A DNA stretch of 64,000 nt, taken from Sphagnum magellanicum. Lineage: Eukaryota; Streptophyta; Sphagnopsida; Sphagnales; Sphagnaceae. Location: the NCBI GenBank assembly GCA_021904315.1, contig CM038911.1:2234501-2298500 (forward strand). The letters run 5' to 3'. Shown piece after piece: positions 57,958 to 64,000 of this stretch; positions within the stretch are counted from its first letter, which is position 1, and every line of letters starts with the position of its first letter. Both the position numbers and the translations under genes were made by a program. The notes below the pieces were generated by a model. The model saw only the letters and a list, made by a program, of their open reading frames with translations, searched no databases and was not told where the DNA came from.

Positions 57958-58620
57958 CTACTTCAAATTGTAATTTGCAAAATTGAACTTTGATGAAATG
58001 GAAGGGACATGTGATGTGAGAAGCCCACCTGAATTTATAGAAACAAACATGACTTCTCTTTGGTTGAAAATTTGAAAAACAATATCAATATGTGCAAAAA
58101 CAATTATCGTGTTCACCATCTGAGCATATTTACCCATTACCAAGTGAAGAGTAATGAATAAATAGATTAAAGCACTAAGATGGGTAATTCTTTTAGTCAT
58201 TAAAAACATTGGGGTTGAAACATTTGAAATTGGGTCATTACTTGGCAGACGATTACAATGTAGTTCAAAAAACAGATTATATTGAAGTTCAAAAGATTCA
58301 AAAGACATATAGTCTTCAATGTCATTAATGGTCAATTGCATGATCAATATCCATTTGAGCTCGCATCATCAAAATTTCCTTCTTCATAACCTTGAACTAT
58401 TGCCTAAACATAGTTGGATCATCATCATCATCATCATATATTTCATCTTGAGGAGAATTAGTAGCTAATTAAAGAAGGAGATGGAAAAGGAGGTGGGGGA
58501 ATCATATGGATCTACAACTGTTGTTTGTTGCAAGATTCCATTGATATTATGATTCTTGTTGAACATGATCAATAGCTACAACTAATTGTGCATCCCTTCC
58601 ACCCACAGTTTCTAAAACTA
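57958..58620 (-). pseudogene. Coding-like remnant with an Asp run, unknown family
   Basis: The minus strand shows a 129-codon open frame (58347-57958, MIMQLTINDIEDYMSFESFE). Above it lies a reading with SPQDEIYDDDDDDPTMFRQ (around 58410-58450), followed by KVMKKEILMMRAQMDIDHA and interrupted by stops. The family is not recognised. The Asp run comes from an (ATC)n microsatellite at 58418-58437. Confidence 0.3.
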
Positions 58621-60200
58621 AACAATTTTTCGAATTGTAGTACATCAACAAACCCCAAAAAACACTTGAGACCATCAACAACAACAACTCTTACCTTACT
58701 TTTTCATCTTTGCAAAAATTAAAGAACATTGTTTCTACATTTAACACTATACTACAACTACAACTTAAAAATTTCCAAACTTGCAATGTCAGCTCTAATG
58801 TAGATTGATCAATATCACAAGTGAATGCAAACTATAGTGGCTCACTTTTTGCATCCAATTGCAATTTTCTGCAAGGTACCAGTGTAGTGAATTAACATGC
58901 CATAAAACCATTTATATGCACAATTGGGACGGTTTAAGATTTTCAACTTCAATAAAAAACTATATATATAATTTGTGCACAATAAATGTACACCCATTAT
59001 GTAGTAATTTGGACTTTTGAAATGAAAACATATGGATTGTCCAACCATTTGCACTTCCCATACACATGAAAATTTCAATATCATTTTTTGAAAATATATC
59101 TTATAGGGACTTAATATTTGATAGATGAAAGAAAAACAAACATAGATTTGAAAAATTTATTACAAAAGCTTTAACCAAAATATAGTTATGGACTTCTGAA
59201 TGACCAAAATTTGGACCTTATTTTCAAAAGTTTCTACATGGGTCATTTTTTGTTGGATTGATGATTTTTCCCCTTGTAAAATGTACGTAAAATATGTCTA
59301 AATGGGTATATTTTCATTTGAATTTAATTAGCTCATTAACAAACCCATAATCCCCCATTTATGTTAATTCAACACCAAAAAAGGACTTTTAAGGACTTTT
59401 TATCTAACAAAAATGAGCCACTTAACCCTACATCTACCCTCACCATCCATAATTCCATCTTGTTTGCAATTAAAACATAATCAATTATTTCCAAGCCTTA
59501 TACAATTTTCTAATGCCAAAAAAACTTGGTCACATACGAGCAAAAACATGGTAAAGTATACCAAAAAAATAAGTGTCTCCATTTTTATCTTGTGTCATGC
59601 ATATAAATGCAATAAAGTAACATCAAAATGGATGGAAGTATGATAGAATACATTTGGTGCTTTTTATTAAATTTGTAAGAATCTACTTCCAAAAGATTAA
59701 AAAAAAAAAAATTTAAACTAGGTAAAAAGTACCCCCATTTATTGCATGATAAATTTTTGATTAGGGAATCCTTAACACATCTAATTCATGAAACATATTA
59801 GTATTAAGTAAGGATATGAAAATAATTGCATTCTTAAGTGTGTCATAAAAAAATTATTCTACTTTTTATTTGTTAGAACCTATTTACCACATACTTTACA
59901 AAAGTCCACACTGCAAAAAGTAGATTGCAAAATATACTTGTATTTTTAAAATTCTACTTTCAACCTACTTTTACAATGTGGAGTTTGAAAGTTAATGCAC
60001 AATAATGAAGAACTATCTTGTTTTTTATTATTCAAATAAAAATATTCCACATACAAATGGTTTATGATGGATTTTGTTGTTATTTTTTTTCTACTTGTCA
60101 AGTAGATTACCAAGGAGATTTAGTTATCTACTTTACCATGTTTTTGCCCATACTTGTATCATAAGTTTAGTAGTAGTTCAATCACAAATAACTCTAAATC
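58621..60200. other. AT-rich intergenic DNA
   Basis: No gene or mobile element recognised. Confidence 0.35.
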
Positions 60201-60203
60201 TAA

Positions 60204-60204
<1 letters not shown>

Positions 60205-60233
<29 letters not shown>
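60205..60233 (+). repeat. (CA)n microsatellite
   Basis: About 14 uninterrupted CA units. Confidence 0.95.
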
Positions 60234-60236
<3 letters not shown>

Positions 60237-60609
60237 AACTTGATCAATGCAATTGTTGAAGTTGCTTACCTTTTTTAATATTCATGTTCGGAAACACAAA
60301 TCATCTTTTTCAACATCATTTGGGTACCTACAAAAATTGATGATTAGCAACAACAATAAAAGTCCAATATGTACTTATATTTAAATCTACATAAGAAATT
60401 TCAATATAATTAGACAAAAAAAATTATCATGTATTTGTTAACCTAATGATGTTGATGTTATTTTACAACATAGCAAAATAGGTTCTATGAGTTTCACTTT
60501 TGCCTACATATAGTTCCAATAAGATCATAATCTTAATCTTGCCACATACTTTGTCCACAACAACTTATGCATGCTCCAAGCTCGTTCAGATAACTTCTAG
60601 GGTTTCATC

Positions 60610-60880
60610 ACCAAGCTAATAAATTAGTTCACCTCCCTTCACTTTATGTCGAGAAATAACATGGGGGAATTTACATGTTAATACCATATCACCATCAAGA
60701 TAAATGACTTGTGATTTTGCCAAATACACATAGGCATTTTCACTTTGCCCCCATTTCTAATAGTAGGTACCAACCACAACCTAATCACCAATTTCAAAGG
60801 AACTTCCCCATGAACATGTGAAGGCCTCTTGTACCACATGCTTTGCTTTTTGACATTGTAACACATAGAAGTCTACACCT
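60610..60880 (-). pseudogene. Decayed coding segment of unknown plant family
   Basis: The minus strand reads coherently for about 90 codons: FYVLQCQKAKHVVQEAFT, WGSSFEIGD, GTYYxKWGQSENAYVYLAKS, DGDMVLTCKFPHVISRHK. It is broken by two stops. The wording looks like a globular plant protein domain, but I cannot name it. A competing shorter frame (60866-60678) overlaps it and reads less well. Confidence 0.35.
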
Positions 60881-61199
60881 TCTTCATTGCTTTCTTCAGC
60901 AAAGACAGCAAACTTGTCTCCAATTTGTAGGTCTTTTAGATCTATTGTAGGCCATCATGTCCCACCTCTTCATCTTCCTCCATGTTAGTGCACACAAATT
61001 GGATGTCTTTAGGGCAAATCTTAACAAGCCTCCATTTGGGAACATGGTTCCGATTCAAACACCTTTCCCAATCTCTTTCAAGACAAGACACACAAAAACA
61101 CACAAGAGGGTAAAATATGATTAAAGGAGCCAAAGACATTACTTTGCAAAAGGAATTGGACTGGTTTGAGTCCTCTTGTTTAAATTTTTTCAATGCTAT

Positions 61200-64000
61200 G
61201 TAGCATCTATTGGTTGGGTCATTTCAAATGCACATGGGATGTGGCTCATCACGGGTTCATCACATCGTTGCTTAAACCCTAAAAACCATTATTCATTAAA
61301 CCTTTGCTCTCCTTCTCTCCCACATTTGGTGGCTTCATCATATTTTTGTTTAAACCCTAAACCATTACGTGCGCAAGTTTTGTGAAACCTTCACTCTTTT
61401 TTCTAGACTTTCATGTTTGGTTTGTCCTTGTATTTGAAAGGTAACAAGTAAGCAACTATGCTAATGAACTCAACCAAGTAAGCATTGAGCTTTAAGCAAG
61501 TATGCATTGAGTCATTTAATGTTTAACTTGTAAAACCTGCAACGTTAACAAAGTTGTGCACTTGCATTTTTTGAAATCTTCAACCTCATTTTAAAACACC
61601 ATATAAGGCAGCAGAAAGACGACAATTGGAAATTAACTTGTGGTGAGCTTTTTTTATTATTGAACTTTTACATGTTACATTGTTTGATTATATGTTCATT
61701 TTGGAAGTCTCCATCCTCTTTGAAGGCTGTAAAAACAATTGTATGCTTCCAATTTGGTCTTGTTTTGATGTATATTGTGTAACATTTGGTTTGTGGGCAC
61801 TAATTGTAAATGGAAGTGCCTTCTATTTTTCATAGGTTCTAAAGCTCAAACTATGATGTGTTTTATGCAAGGTCAACGACCCATTTTTTGTGTTTCTTAA
61901 AACGAGCATTGGTTAGAACTATTGAAAGTGGCAAAAGGTGATTACATTTCGGGATTAGGGTTTAAGGTAAGATTTAAATTACTATTTTTTCTTCTTCCAT
62001 GTTTTGTTCCACCAAGGGCTTGTTTGCACACAAAAAATGTTGTTTTTAACACCTTAGCTCCCCTTCCCATGTTGAAATTTTCTATTATTTTAATTGGTTA
62101 TTTTGGCATGAACATAAAGCTCCCAAGATGTAAGAGACAAAAAGATGGTGATGTAAAAGGTTCTAGATCATTAATTATAGAACCATTTGAATTGTCTTAT
62201 GTTCATAATATGTGTGTTTTTTGTGGTCTATTTATGTTTTAAATTTTTTTTGACAATGGTGGGAAGAGAAATTTGAAGTGATAAATGAATTTTATCCAAT
62301 TATGTTTTGTTGGAGCTATTTAGGCCTTTACGTTAGAAAATATGTCTTATTTTTTAGAGTTGAACTTCCATGGAATGACTTTATTATGGCTATTCTTCTA
62401 TTTCAACTAATTCTTTTGGCAAGAGCTTGCCACAGATCTTCACAAATATGGGAGATAATGTAAATATGAAATCCTTGACACAATTATGAAGTTGTTGTAA
62501 TCGCACCAATGGTGGGGGGATGGCTAATTAAGGGGTTTTTTTTCAAGCTACAAAAGGGGGTTGCACTTGGAGGGTAGGTTAGTAGTAATTATCTGATGCA
62601 AAAACTTTATTTTTTGTTCTACCCCTACTATGAGTGTTTGTTTGCTGCATTTCGTATATAATTTCCAGTAGCCTATAAGCCTCTCAGTAGCACATGCATT
62701 ATGGATCCAAAAGTGTATGGGTCTTCAATAAGAACCATATGGGAATGTATTTTGTCTTCATGTATTGTGTGTCTTCATATAGTTTATGTAACATTAATAT
62801 TTTGTATTAGTTCTTGGAGGTTGGACATGGGAGCTTTGGTAAAAACTTGCTTCAGATTTTTCACTCAATAATGAAAATAGGCACCCTATTGCTAGAATGA
62901 TGAAAAAGTATGAAAAACCTTTTGATAAATCCTAAATGGGCTAAATACTTTATGTGTTTACACCAACAAAAGAATTGTGACCAAGATTCATGTGTTTATT
63001 GACTACTAGTAAACATTTGGCCTAACTTGATTAGTATATTGACTAGTAGTAAACTGATGATGGAAATCGTTTTTTTGGCATATTTTGTAGGAGTAGCTCA
63101 ATGCCAAGTGCAACCCACTAGGAACTAATTTTTAGATCTGTAATTCTTGAAACTTGACTTCAACTTATCAACATAGAGTGCTAAACTTTTGTGCAAGTTT
63201 GAACTACTACCTTTGCTTTGATGTATGAATGGCATTGTTTAAACATGTATATTAGTTTTTTGTGTTGCATTTGAAAATCCCAAGGTTGTGTTGGGTCTAA
63301 ATCTTACTAATCACCTAAGAAAATCCAAAGCAACTAACACAGGAAAGGGGAGAAAACAAGAAAACAAGTAAGTTTTCAACCAACCCATGATAGTGGCAAT
63401 GGAAATTTTTATTTCCAGGAGACTTTGTTCTACAAGGTTTTAGGGTTTTTGTCAGTTTTGGGGTCTTTGACATAAATAATGTTATGCAAGATGTCTTGTT
63501 GCTTACAGGCTAACATCCTTTGTGCAAGGGTTCATTATTAGCAAGGGGGGTGCCAAGGAAGTAGCATTTTCCTTTTAGATCAAACAACATTATGTGAAAT
63601 TAAGGCTTGATGTGGATATCTCCCCTCTGGACAACCCCACTAGGCACCTAAACACAAATCTCATGGATTTTTTTAGGTTGTGGTTCTCACATTTTCATAT
63701 GAATTCACAAGAGATGTACATCACACATCCTCACCTTTGGGACATTGTAAAAAAAATAGACTAAATAAAGAGGGGAATTAGAACAGAATGTGCTGCAATT
63801 TGTCCAAAAGAAACTAGAAATCCGACTTTGTGTTAAGGACTTCATAATCTCACTACAGAATGCCAACCACTAGAGTGTGATTGTAATGAATGAGGACCAA
63901 CTCCTACACTATGACCCTATAAAGATTGAAAATATCTTCCTATCTACATTGGCACACTAGTTTTTTGCCAAACTATGAGCTATCAAGCAAGGTCCCATGT
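61200..64000. other. AT-rich intergenic DNA to the window end
   Basis: Open frames at 61922-62242 and 62278-62463 on the plus strand have no recognisable content. A small duplicated phrase (ATTGACTA(C/G)TAGTAAAC) occurs near 62999 and 63040. Nothing else is supported. Confidence 0.3.

Overview
This is nuclear DNA of a land plant. The evidence is a spliced plastid phosphate transporter of the PHT2;1 type, a pair of germin-like cupin genes, an F-box gene, a SUVR-type histone methyltransferase relic, and plant CACTA and hAT transposons in a strongly AT-rich, transposon-eroded background. No gene fixes the lineage. The short, few introns and heavily decayed intergenic space would suit a non-flowering plant, but that is a guess.

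Layout. 1-2563: minus-strand Ty1/copia fossil cut by the window edge. 4500-8000: PHT2;1-like gene, three exons, plus strand. 9759-9886: tRNA-derived SINE with a perfect 12-bp target duplication. 11534-11920: small mitochondrial complex I-like gene, minus strand, with a second SINE-like sequence just upstream. 12450-15260: minus-strand hAT transposase relic. 15300-20700: AT-rich DNA with a 1.3-kb CACTA element (18395-19726). 20740-23620: an unrecognised, decayed, apparently multi-exon minus-strand gene. 24400-34160: minus-strand Ty3/gypsy fossil split by two DNA transposons. 34300-39400: minus-strand CACTA element with a TNP2 transposase relic, itself interrupted. 39690-40130: GC-rich tandem repeats. 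44545-45431: F-box gene with a broken frame. 46690-53850: two near-identical germin-like genes as a large inverted repeat, head to head. 55209-56689: SUVR-type SET-domain pseudogene. 56700-64000: AT-rich DNA with one possible LTR and two weak coding remnants.

The most striking structure is a nested transposon cluster at 24-39.5 kb. Two copies of one 3.2-kb non-autonomous CACTA element (28120-31299 and 34974-38181) each carry their own 3-bp target duplication. One sits in the gypsy gag region and the other inside the TNP2-bearing CACTA element. They share a composite internal structure and an ACCTACCTA-rich block that also occurs in the otherwise different CACTA element at 18395-19726.

The genes that look functional are the phosphate transporter, the complex I-like subunit and both germin-like genes. 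They do not form a pathway. No CRISPR array, rRNA gene or genuine tRNA gene was seen.
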